Source: Chitinophagales bacterium (GTDB lineage Bacteria > Bacteroidota > Bacteroidia > Chitinophagales > Saprospiraceae). From it: a stretch of 12,307 nt of DNA. The translations under genes and the position numbers were made by a program. Below, piece by piece: positions 1 through 6,977 of the stretch (its first letter is position 1; every line of letters begins with the position of its first letter). The notes below the pieces were generated by a model that saw nothing but the letters and a program-made list of their open reading frames with translations, searched no databases and had not been told where the DNA came from. The DNA lies in contig JAAFHO010000098.1 of the NCBI GenBank assembly GCA_013297575.1, forward strand, positions 1 to 12,307. The letters run 5' to 3'.

Positions 1-540
1 TTGTATGGTCCCGATTGTTTGGTACCGGGTACTTATGCTGCCAATTGCTTATTGGCACGTAAATTATCGGAAAATGGCGTTCGATTTGTCCAAATTTACC
101 ACCAAGGTTGGGATGCGCACGACAATCTGCCCTCTCAAATTGTTGGTCAATGCAAAGATACCGACCAATCCTCTGCGGCCTTGATTACCGATCTCAAACA
201 ACGTGGATTACTGGATGAAACACTTGTTATTTGGGGCGGCGAATTTGGCCGTACCAATTATTGCCAAGGTACTTTAACCGCTGATAATTACGGTCGTGAT
301 CACCACCCAAGGTGTTTTACCATTTGGATGGCCGGTGGTGGTGTAAAACCAGGTGTTTATGGAGAAACCGACGATTTTGGGTATAATATCCAGAAAGATC
401 CAGTGCATGTACACGACTTCCAAGCAACCGCACTCCATTTAATGGGGCTTAACCATGAGCAACTGGTGTATAAGCACTTGGGTCGCAGGTATCGACTCAC
501 GGACGTACATGGTAAGGTTATTAATGGATTAATCGCTTAA
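1..540 (+). CDS. DUF1501 family protein (sulfatase/alkaline phosphatase-like), C-terminal part
   Basis: The reading frame is open from the first base, so the N-terminal part, including any Tat or Sec signal, lies outside the window; the TTG at base 1 is not a supported start. The visible 179 residues match the C-terminal region of DUF1501 proteins, members of the alkaline phosphatase/sulfatase fold. Family hallmarks seen are GVRFVQIYHQGWDAHDN, where Asp and His are likely metal ligands, then GLLDETLVIWGGEFGRT, GRDHHPRCFTIWMAGGG and HVHDFQATALHLMGL. The end, RLTDVHGKVINGLIA, is a typical family C-terminus. These proteins are usually encoded beside DUF1549/DUF1553 planctomycete-type cytochrome proteins, and the next gene here carries such a cytochrome domain, so a DUF1553 gene just upstream is expected but not seen. 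Their reaction and substrate are not established. Family call is confident; function is not. Confidence 0.9.
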   Translation: MYGPDCLVPGTYAANCLLARKLSENGVRFVQIYHQGWDAHDNLPSQIVGQCKDTDQSSAALITDLKQRGLLDETLVIWGGEFGRTNYCQGTLTADNYGRDHHPRCFTIWMAGGGVKPGVYGETDDFGYNIQKDPVHVHDFQATALHLMGLNHEQLVYKHLGRRYRLTDVHGKVINGLIA

Positions 541-575
541 ATCAGTGCTCTACTTCAACCTTTTAAGTGTGCTTT

Positions 576-1850
576 ATGCCTAAAACCTATATTTATAATT
601 TTTGTATTGCACTGAATTGCCTATTGCTATTTTTGGCCTTCTTTGGCACCCACATGCAGTTACCTGTGGCATTAAAAGTCGTTGGTAGAATGCATCCTTT
701 GGTACTACATTTTCCCATTGTACTGCTTGTTTTGACGGGCCTATGGGAATTTTTTATTGTTCCCAAAAACGCTAATCTTCCAGCATCCATTGGCAATAAT
801 TTATTGTTATTAACGGCAGTTTCGAGTGCATTGGCGGCACTAATGGGGCTTTTTCTGGGTCAGGAAGGCGATTACAATGCGGATATACTCTTTTGGCACA
901 AATGGAGTGGGGTAGGGGTTGCAGCCTTGTCATGGGCTGGGTATGCATTTAGAGATCAAATTCGAGCCAACAATCTGGTGTCAAAAAGTTTTTTTGCGGC
1001 GGGCCTTGTAGCGATTACTATTGCAGGACATAAAGGTGCGGCCATTACCCATGGCGAGAATTACCTTTTTGCACCGTTGAGTTCAACTTCTAAAATAGCA
1101 ACCGTAGCGTTGGAGGATGCGCGGGTTTTTGAAGACTTGGTGTATCCAATTTTAAAAGAAAAATGCCTTTCGTGCCATAATGCAACAAAACTAAAGGGAG
1201 AATTGTCGCTGGAAACGCCAGAATCTATTTTAAAAGGTGGTAAACACGGCAAATTATGGGATCTGACTGATCCTAAATTAGGTTTGCTCTTGCACAGGGC
1301 ACATTTACCGTTGGAAGACGAAGAACACATGCCGCCCAAAGGCAAGCCGCAATTGACAGATGAAGAAATAAAAATACTCTACCATTGGATCAAAAGTGGA
1401 TCGAGTTTCAAGCAAAAAGTAGCCGAATTGCCACAAAATGATAGTTTAGCCGTATTGGCAGCCCATGTTTTTAGTGGAAAAGCAGAAGAAAACTACGATT
1501 TTGCCGCAGCCAATTCAGATGTCATCAAAAAATTAAATAACGATTATCGGGCTGTTTATCCACTTGCATTAACATCACCAGCACTAGGCGTTGAGTTTTA
1601 TGGTATTTCGGCTTTTAAAAGCGCATATATTGAAGAACTAAAGGCTGTTAAAGAACAGATTGTAAGTTTAAACCTAAATAAAATGCCCATTACGGATGAA
1701 GACTTGCGGGTCATTGCTGGTTTTCCAAACCTACGCAAACTTACTTTGTCATTTACGCCAATTACCGGTGCAACATTAGGGGAATTAAAGCAATTAAAAT
1801 ACCTGAAAAAACTATCGCTGTCCAGCACAAAATTGCGGCTACGGATTTAA
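576..1850 (+). CDS. Membrane-anchored c-type cytochrome with DUF2231-like and LRR regions, N-terminal part of a frameshifted gene
   Basis: Start is taken at ATG 576; a GTG at 567 is in frame but adds only three residues. About five hydrophobic segments lie within residues 5-155, including HPLVLHFPIVLLVL and GHKGAAITHGENYL, as in DUF2231-like membrane domains. A planctomycete-type cytochrome c domain follows: heme-attachment motif CLSCH at residues 197-201 and a probable distal ligand Met252 in HMPPKGKPQLTDEEI. From about residue 340 leucine-rich repeats appear (LRKLTLSFTPITG, LKKLSLSSTK). The frame then ends abruptly after LRLRI, in the middle of a repeat. The missing continuation is found one frame back in the next entry, so the intact protein would be about 713 residues. 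It is likely a membrane-bound, periplasm-facing electron-transfer protein partnering the upstream DUF1501 protein, 35 bases away. The domain calls are firm; the electron-transfer role is inferred. Confidence 0.85.
   Translation: MPKTYIYNFCIALNCLLLFLAFFGTHMQLPVALKVVGRMHPLVLHFPIVLLVLTGLWEFFIVPKNANLPASIGNNLLLLTAVSSALAALMGLFLGQEGDYNADILFWHKWSGVGVAALSWAGYAFRDQIRANNLVSKSFFAAGLVAITIAGHKGAAITHGENYLFAPLSSTSKIATVALEDARVFEDLVYPILKEKCLSCHNATKLKGELSLETPESILKGGKHGKLWDLTDPKLGLLLHRAHLPLEDEEHMPPKGKPQLTDEEIKILYHWIKSGSSFKQKVAELPQNDSLAVLAAHVFSGKAEENYDFAAANSDVIKKLNNDYRAVYPLALTSPALGVEFYGISAFKSAYIEELKAVKEQIVSLNLNKMPITDEDLRVIAGFPNLRKLTLSFTPITGATLGELKQLKYLKKLSLSSTKLRLRI
1826..1850 (+). other. Frameshift site: one base missing from an A-run
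   Basis: The bases CACAAAATTGCGGCT begin here, with four A at 1829-1832. Read in the upstream frame they give STKLRLRI and a stop at 1848-1850. With one extra A the reading becomes SSTKIAATDLMVLKEFPALNALYLWNN, which restores a leucine-rich-repeat pattern and joins the two frames into one protein. The frame after this point is already open well before its first ATG at 1850. A sequencing or assembly error in the homopolymer and a true inactivating deletion are both possible. Confidence 0.85.
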
Positions 1851-2716
1851 TGGTATTGAAGGAATTTCCGGCATTAAACGCGTTATATTTATGGAATAAC
1901 ACGCTTTCCGTAGATGAACTTAGTGTACTTAAAGCCAATTTGCCAAAAACCAATATTGAAACAGGTTACAGCGGCGAAAATGTGGTAGCCAAACTCAATG
2001 CCCCCATTTTGGAAGGAGAAGAGCAGATATTTACCACTTCCGCCAAAGTCTTGTTAAAAAATTATATTAATGGCGCTGTTGTTCGATATACCCTCGATGG
2101 CACAGTGCCAGACAGCCTTACATCGCCGATCAGCCCCGAAGATGATAGTATATCCGTGGATAAGTCTTGTGTACTTACCGCAAAATCTTTTTTACCGGGA
2201 TGGATCAGCAGTGATATTGCCACGCGCAATTTTTACAAAGTGGGTTTTTTGCCCGATAGTGTAGCCCTCCGATACCCGCCCAATCCGTCGTATGCAGGTG
2301 AAGGACCTAAAACATTAGCCAATAAAAAAATTGGAGATAGCGATTTCAGATCTACCAAATGGTTGGGTTTTGACAAAACACAGATGGAGGCATTTTTGTA
2401 TTTTAACGAAGCCGTTACGTTATCAACCATATCTATTAGTAGCCTTGTTGATATTGGAAGTTATATCATGCCTGCGGAAGAAATTGAAGTTTGGGGCGGA
2501 CTCAACGGCAAATTTTCGTTACTAAAAAAACTAAAACCCGAGCAGCCCAAATCCATATCCAGCCCAAATTCACCTATTGGTTTTGTTTGTTCATTCCCTG
2601 CTCAAAAAATGAATGTCATCAAAGTAAAAGCAAGATCCGTTCAAAAACTACCGAGTTGGCACCCTGGCAAAGGATCCGTTGGATGGTTTTTTGTAGATGA
2701 AATATTTTTGAATTAA
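1850..2716 (+). CDS. LRR end, chitobiase-type domain and discoidin-like C-terminus, C-terminal part of the frameshifted gene
   Basis: This frame overlaps the preceding stop by one base and has no signal peptide of its own. It begins inside a leucine-rich repeat (EFPALNALYLWNNTLS), which shows it is the continuation of the upstream cytochrome gene rather than an independent one. Residues about 50-132 resemble the chitobiase/beta-hexosaminidase C-terminal (CHB_HEX_C) domain, with the diagnostic VRYTLDGTVPDS at residues 78-89. The remainder, with GFDKTQMEAFLYFNEAV and a C-terminal GWFFVDEIFLN, looks like a beta-sandwich of discoidin type, a weaker call. Such domains usually sit on extracytoplasmic proteins and often help bind glycans. 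If the frameshift is real this fragment would be untranslated or nonfunctional. ATG 1850 is merely the first Met in frame. Confidence 0.75.
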   Translation: MVLKEFPALNALYLWNNTLSVDELSVLKANLPKTNIETGYSGENVVAKLNAPILEGEEQIFTTSAKVLLKNYINGAVVRYTLDGTVPDSLTSPISPEDDSISVDKSCVLTAKSFLPGWISSDIATRNFYKVGFLPDSVALRYPPNPSYAGEGPKTLANKKIGDSDFRSTKWLGFDKTQMEAFLYFNEAVTLSTISISSLVDIGSYIMPAEEIEVWGGLNGKFSLLKKLKPEQPKSISSPNSPIGFVCSFPAQKMNVIKVKARSVQKLPSWHPGKGSVGWFFVDEIFLN

Positions 2717-2717
2717 T

Positions 2718-3728
2718 ATGGCTCATATCCTATTAAAACATATCGCGGAAGAAGCCGGCGTATCTGTCACCACCGTTTCATTTGTGCTCAATGGAAAGGC
2801 AAAGGAAAAAAGGATCAGTGATGCCATCATTGAAAAGGTAGAAAAAATTATTGAAGCAAATAATTTCAAGCCCAACGCTTTTGCAAAAGGGCTTAGAACA
2901 GGCAAAACAGCCACTATTGCCTTAATTGTGGAGGATATTGGCAATGCTTTTTTTGCAAATATTGCCAAAAAAATTGAATTAATCGCCTATAAAAAAGGTT
3001 ATAAAGTGGTTTTTGCCAGCACCGATAACAACGAATTAAAGGCAAAAGAGCTACTGGAATTGATGCGCAGTCAGCATGTAGATGGGCTGATTGTTATTCC
3101 AACACCCGGATTAAGACCCTCGATTCTACAGTTGACGCAAAAAAAAGTGCCTATTATACTTTTTGACCGTTATTTTGAGGATGTACCTACCAATTATGTT
3201 ATTTTGGATAATTTTCAGGGATCGTACAAAATGACTCAGGCATTGATTAAAAGCGGAAAAAGAAAGATCGGTTTTGCCACCATCGACAGCAAAATGACCC
3301 AAATGATAGAGCGTTTAGAGGGCTACAGACAATGCTTAAAAGACCACAGTATTCTTTATGACGAAGAGAGGGTAATGGTTTTTCCTCATATCAGTCCAAT
3401 ACAAATTGACCCCGCCGTCATGGAGGCGCGATTCAGGGCGCAACCCGATTTGGATGCCATATTCTTTGCCACCAACTATCTCGGCATATTAGGATTGGAA
3501 TGCCTTAACAATTTAAATAAATCTATACCTGGCGATATTGGTGTTGCTAGTTTCGATGACCATGATCTTTTTAGGTTATTCCGACCACCAATTAGCGTTG
3601 TGGCACAGCCTATTGAGGACCTAGCAAATGCCGCAATTGAAATGTTATTGAATCAAATATCTAATGAATCCATACAAACAAAACAAGTACGGGTAATGCC
3701 CCAAATAATAATCCGAAATTCTTTTTGA
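2718..3728 (+). CDS. LacI-family transcriptional regulator
   Basis: The 336 residues match the usual size of LacI/GalR regulators. The N-terminal helix-turn-helix spans residues 3-27 (HIAEEAGVSVTTVSFVLNGK). A hinge helix around residues 53-62 (PNAFAKGLRTGK) includes Leu59, the expected minor-groove intercalating leucine. The effector-binding core follows, starting at TATIALIVEDIGNAFFANI and containing VDGLIVIP, IILFDRYF, GFATID and, near the end, VASFDDHD (residues 277-283) and PISVVAQPIEDLANAAIEML. The effector cannot be deduced. ATG 2718 lies one base after the preceding stop, so the gene is probably cotranscribed with the DUF1501-cytochrome unit. It also stands directly ahead of the susC promoter, where a palindrome with a central CG is a plausible binding site, so it most likely controls the SusCD operon. 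Family is certain; target is inferred. Confidence 0.95.
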   Translation: MAHILLKHIAEEAGVSVTTVSFVLNGKAKEKRISDAIIEKVEKIIEANNFKPNAFAKGLRTGKTATIALIVEDIGNAFFANIAKKIELIAYKKGYKVVFASTDNNELKAKELLELMRSQHVDGLIVIPTPGLRPSILQLTQKKVPIILFDRYFEDVPTNYVILDNFQGSYKMTQALIKSGKRKIGFATIDSKMTQMIERLEGYRQCLKDHSILYDEERVMVFPHISPIQIDPAVMEARFRAQPDLDAIFFATNYLGILGLECLNNLNKSIPGDIGVASFDDHDLFRLFRPPISVVAQPIEDLANAAIEMLLNQISNESIQTKQVRVMPQIIIRNSF

Positions 3729-3732
3729 TTTC

Positions 3733-3764
3733 TTTTGTTGTTTTAATTAATACTTCTACTTTTG
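3733..3764 (+). promoter_or_regulatory. Bacteroidota-type promoter for susC
   Basis: TACTTTTG at 3757-3764 is a perfect match to the Bacteroidota -7 consensus TAnnTTTG. TTTTG at 3733-3737 serves as the -33 element, with 19 bases between them. Transcription would start near 3770, giving a leader of about 105 bases before the susC ATG. The intergenic setting supports the call. Confidence 0.7.
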
Positions 3765-3776
3765 CAGAAACATCGC

Positions 3777-3788
3777 TAAATCGATTAA
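3777..3788. promoter_or_regulatory. Candidate LacI-family operator
   Basis: TAAATCGATTAA contains a perfect 8-base palindrome (AATCGATT) with matching outer T and A, and a central CG as is usual for LacI-family operators. It lies just past the predicted transcription start of the susC promoter, a position suited to repression, and follows directly after a LacI-family gene. Binding is inferred from sequence and location only. Confidence 0.5.
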
Positions 3789-3795
3789 CTAACTT

Positions 3796-3807
3796 TTGAT
3801 AAATCAA
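3796..3807. promoter_or_regulatory. Second short palindrome downstream of the susC promoter
   Basis: TTGATAAATCAA is a 5-base inverted repeat around AA, its centre 19 bases from that of the palindrome at 3777-3788. It lacks the central CG and a two-base loop would make a poor RNA hairpin, so a protein-binding half of a tandem operator is possible but chance in AT-rich DNA is a real alternative. Confidence 0.25.
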
Positions 3808-3875
3808 CTATTTTATCCAACAACCTTCCTCAATATCTTTTTCATTCTATTTATTTTAACCAATATTCTATCATT

Positions 3876-6800
3876 ATGCGTTACTATTTACTTACCCTTT
3901 TTAGCATATTGTGCATGCACAGTGTGCTTTTGGCTCAGACAAAACAACTCACCGGAGTTGTAAAAGAAGCCAATGGTGAATCCGTTTTTGCAACAATTAA
4001 GGTGCGTTCTGGCGAATCAGCCACCAATACCGATGCAGACGGTAATTTCAGTTTAAAGGTGCCTGCTCGCGAAATTGTACTCGAAGTACGTGCAACAGGT
4101 TATGAAGACAAAGATGTTACTGTAACAGACCGTGAAAACAATATCACGATCCTCATGGTAGCATCCAATGCCGAACTCGGCGAAGTTGTTGTAACTGCCC
4201 TTGGTATCCGTAAGGAGAAAAAGGCACTCGGTTACGCCCTTACAGAAGTAAAAGGCGAAGACTTAACCAAAGCAAGGACTAACAGCCTTGTAAATAACCT
4301 CACTGGTCGCGTGGCTGGCCTTAATGTAGTGAGTACTGCTACAGGTGCTGGCGGCTCTACAAGGGTTGTTTTAAGGGGAAATACCTCCATTTCCGACAAT
4401 AACCAACCTCTTTATGTTATTGATGGTATTCCAATGGACAACTCCAACCGCGGTTCTGCTGGCGAATGGGGTGGTCGTGATGCCGGTGATGGTATTCAAA
4501 TGATTAACCCCGATGAAGTAGAAACCATTTCTGTCCTAAAAGGCGGTAATGCGGCAGCCCTTTATGGTGCGCGCGCTTCTAACGGCGTTATCTTGATTAC
4601 CACTAAAAAAGGCTCTAAGCGCAAAGGCTTGGGTGTGGAAATCAATAGTAATTTTGCCTCTGAATCCGCAATGGACTTTACCGATTGGCAGTATGAATAC
4701 GGCCACGGTACACAAGGCGCAAAGCCTGTGGATGCTGCTGGTGTTACTGGTATCCCATTGAACAGTTGGGGCGCAAAATTGGATGGTAGCTCTGTACCTC
4801 AATTCGATGGTACTTCTCGCCCATATTCTGCTCAAAAAGGTGCTATTGGAAAATTCTATGACACGGGTACCAACTTGAACAATTCCATCTCTTTATACGG
4901 TGGAACGGATAAGATGACTTACAATTTTACGGCATCTGACCAAAACAACCAAAGTGTAATTCCTGGCTCTACTTTGCGCAGGAACAATTTTGGTATGAAC
5001 GTTGGCATTAACCCTGTAAACAAATTGAATGTGAACGTAAGTGCACGCTATATTGCTGAAAGAGTGCGCAATCGCCCGCGTTTGTCGGATTCTCCAGGTA
5101 ATGCCAATTTCACAGTAGGTCTTACACCAACCAGCTGGAATGTGAAAACATTCCAAGAAAGCAAGCAAACTGCTACTGGTGGTGAGCAAGCATTTAGCAA
5201 TAACCCTTATGTAACTAATCCATATTGGGCTACTGAAAATTTCCAACAAAAAGACTCACGCGACCGTCTTATTGGCGCTATCGAAGCGCGTTATGACTTT
5301 ACAAGTTGGTTGTACTTGCGCGCAAGAATTGGAACGGATCAATACACTCGTGCCAATCTTGATATTACCCCAACAGGTACTAACTATGCACCAGGTGGCC
5401 AAATCGACGACCAATCCAATAACCGTTTCAGCGAAAGAAACGCAGAATGGATCTTAGGCGTGAACAAAAGCCTTGGTTCTAAAATCGGAATTGATGCTTT
5501 TGTAGGTGGAAATGCCATGACTCAAAAAGATGAAACTGTTGGATACAGCGGTAGCAATTTCTTTGTTCCTGGGTTCTACAATATCAATAACCTTCAAAAC
5601 AAGAACACCAATTACGGCTATCGCGAAAAGAGGATTAACTCCTTCTTTGGTTCTGGCGAGGTGTCGTATAATCGCTTCTTATATTTGACGGTAACAGCTC
5701 GTAATGACTGGTATTCAACACTTTCTGCTGATAACCGCTCTATCCTTTACCCATCTGTGGCAGGAAGTTTTATCTTGTCTGAAGCATTCAAAATGCCAGC
5801 GTTTATCTCTTTTGCAAAAGTACGTGCAGCATGGTCAAAAGTGGGTGGTGACCGCAGTCCTTATGGACTTACATTGCCTTATCGCTTGAGCAGCAATACG
5901 TATGACAATTTGCCAGTAGGTGAAATTGGTACAAACACAATTCCAAACCAAAACTTGTTGCCATACCAAGTTACCTCATCTGAATTTGGTATCGATGGTC
6001 GTTTCTTTAGCAATAGGGTTGGTCTTGATCTTACGTTCTATCAAAGGGCAACAACGAATGATATCATTAGCAGCCAAATTTCTCAAACAAGCGGATTTGG
6101 TAGCGTATTGATCAATGTAGGTGAAGTAAGCAATAAAGGTGTCGAATTATTATTGAACCTTACACCTGTAAAATCTGAAAAATTGGTTTGGGATCTTTCT
6201 TACAATATGGGCTATAATATCAGCAAAGTTGTGAAAATTTCTGACCAGTTGACTACCTCTCGCGTAGCCAATGCACGTTCATTGACTGCTTTTGTAGATC
6301 ATAACGTCGACGAGGCATTCGGACAAGTGATGGGCTTTGATTACAAGCGCAATACTGCTGGCCAAATCTTATTGAAAGACGGCTTGCCACAACGCGGCGA
6401 TCTTAAGGCTTATGGAACAGGTGTCTCTCCGCTTACTTTGGGCTTAAACAACGATTTCCGTTTGGGTAACCTCAATTTCGGATTCTTAATTGACGGTCGT
6501 TTTGGTGGTATGATGTATTCTGGTACAAACGATTTTGGTACTTATCGCGGTAAAACACAACGTACATTGGAAGGCCGCGAAGGCGGTCTTGTCGTTGACG
6601 GTATTGACGAAGCAACTGGTGCGAAAAACGATAAAAACGTTAGTGCTCAGTCTTATAACCAATCTATCGGTTTGAATATCTCTTCAGAGTTTATCTACAA
6701 ATCTGATTTTATCAAATTACGCCAAGTTGTATTGGGCTACAGTATCCCATCTAAAGCGTTTGGGAAAAGCGGTATCAAAGGGATCAATATCTCTTTGGTT

Positions 6801-6944
6801 GGCCGTAACTTAGCCATCTTGAAAAAGTATGTACCCAACATTGACCCAGAATCTACTTATAACTCTGGCAACGGCCAAGGTTTAGAGTGGTTCGGTTACC
6901 CTCCAGTACGCTCTATGGGTGTTAATGTAAATTTGAAATTCTAA
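3876..6944 (+). CDS. SusC/RagA-family TonB-linked outer membrane transporter
   Basis: This 1022-residue protein has the normal length for SusC-like TonB-dependent transporters, which form a barrel capped by a SusD lipoprotein and import large ligands across the outer membrane. Residues 1-20 are a signal peptide ending in LLA before Gln21. Residues 24-95 form the CarboxypepD_reg-like domain (TGVVKEANGESVFATIKV, TDADGNFSLKV). The segment LGEVVVTALGIRKEKKALGY (101-120) joins it to the plug and may hold the TonB box. The plug (about 115-246) shows RVAGLNVVS, QPLYVIDGIPMDN and the signature INPDEVETISVLKGGNAAALYGARASNGVILITTKKG. The rest is beta-barrel, ending in the aromatic-terminated VNVNLKF. 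ATG 3876 follows an AT-rich leader without Shine-Dalgarno. susD follows after 33 bases. The ligand cannot be told from sequence. Confidence 0.97.
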   Translation: MRYYLLTLFSILCMHSVLLAQTKQLTGVVKEANGESVFATIKVRSGESATNTDADGNFSLKVPAREIVLEVRATGYEDKDVTVTDRENNITILMVASNAELGEVVVTALGIRKEKKALGYALTEVKGEDLTKARTNSLVNNLTGRVAGLNVVSTATGAGGSTRVVLRGNTSISDNNQPLYVIDGIPMDNSNRGSAGEWGGRDAGDGIQMINPDEVETISVLKGGNAAALYGARASNGVILITTKKGSKRKGLGVEINSNFASESAMDFTDWQYEYGHGTQGAKPVDAAGVTGIPLNSWGAKLDGSSVPQFDGTSRPYSAQKGAIGKFYDTGTNLNNSISLYGGTDKMTYNFTASDQNNQSVIPGSTLRRNNFGMNVGINPVNKLNVNVSARYIAERVRNRPRLSDSPGNANFTVGLTPTSWNVKTFQESKQTATGGEQAFSNNPYVTNPYWATENFQQKDSRDRLIGAIEARYDFTSWLYLRARIGTDQYTRANLDITPTGTNYAPGGQIDDQSNNRFSERNAEWILGVNKSLGSKIGIDAFVGGNAMTQKDETVGYSGSNFFVPGFYNINNLQNKNTNYGYREKRINSFFGSGEVSYNRFLYLTVTARNDWYSTLSADNRSILYPSVAGSFILSEAFKMPAFISFAKVRAAWSKVGGDRSPYGLTLPYRLSSNTYDNLPVGEIGTNTIPNQNLLPYQVTSSEFGIDGRFFSNRVGLDLTFYQRATTNDIISSQISQTSGFGSVLINVGEVSNKGVELLLNLTPVKSEKLVWDLSYNMGYNISKVVKISDQLTTSRVANARSLTAFVDHNVDEAFGQVMGFDYKRNTAGQILLKDGLPQRGDLKAYGTGVSPLTLGLNNDFRLGNLNFGFLIDGRFGGMMYSGTNDFGTYRGKTQRTLEGREGGLVVDGIDEATGAKNDKNVSAQSYNQSIGLNISSEFIYKSDFIKLRQVVLGYSIPSKAFGKSGIKGINISLVGRNLAILKKYVPNIDPESTYNSGNGQGLEWFGYPPVRSMGVNVNLKF

Positions 6945-6977
6945 TTATTTTTTAAGAACAAAACAACTTTTAATATT

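Noticed and set aside
567..575. GTG start for the cytochrome gene
   Set aside because: ATG at 576 gives a better signal-like N-terminus (MPKTYIYNF) and GTG adds only three residues without a ribosome-binding signal.
1828..1834. Programmed -1 ribosomal frameshift at the A-run
   Set aside because: The run has only four A and the codons ACA AAA do not form a good tandem slippery heptamer; no clear stimulatory stem was seen just downstream. A plain deletion or read error is simpler.
3729..3875. Terminator between the LacI gene and susC
   Set aside because: T-rich stretches exist but no stem of useful length precedes them, so readthrough from the LacI gene cannot be excluded.
4893..5249. Open frame of 118 codons on the minus strand
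   Set aside because: Entirely inside susC, with a composition lacking recognisable domains; a frame shadow of a well-supported gene.
6945..6977. Attenuator or separate promoter between susC and susD
   Set aside because: The 33 bases are AT-rich with a T-run but no hairpin or TAnnTTTG element; the genes look cotranscribed.
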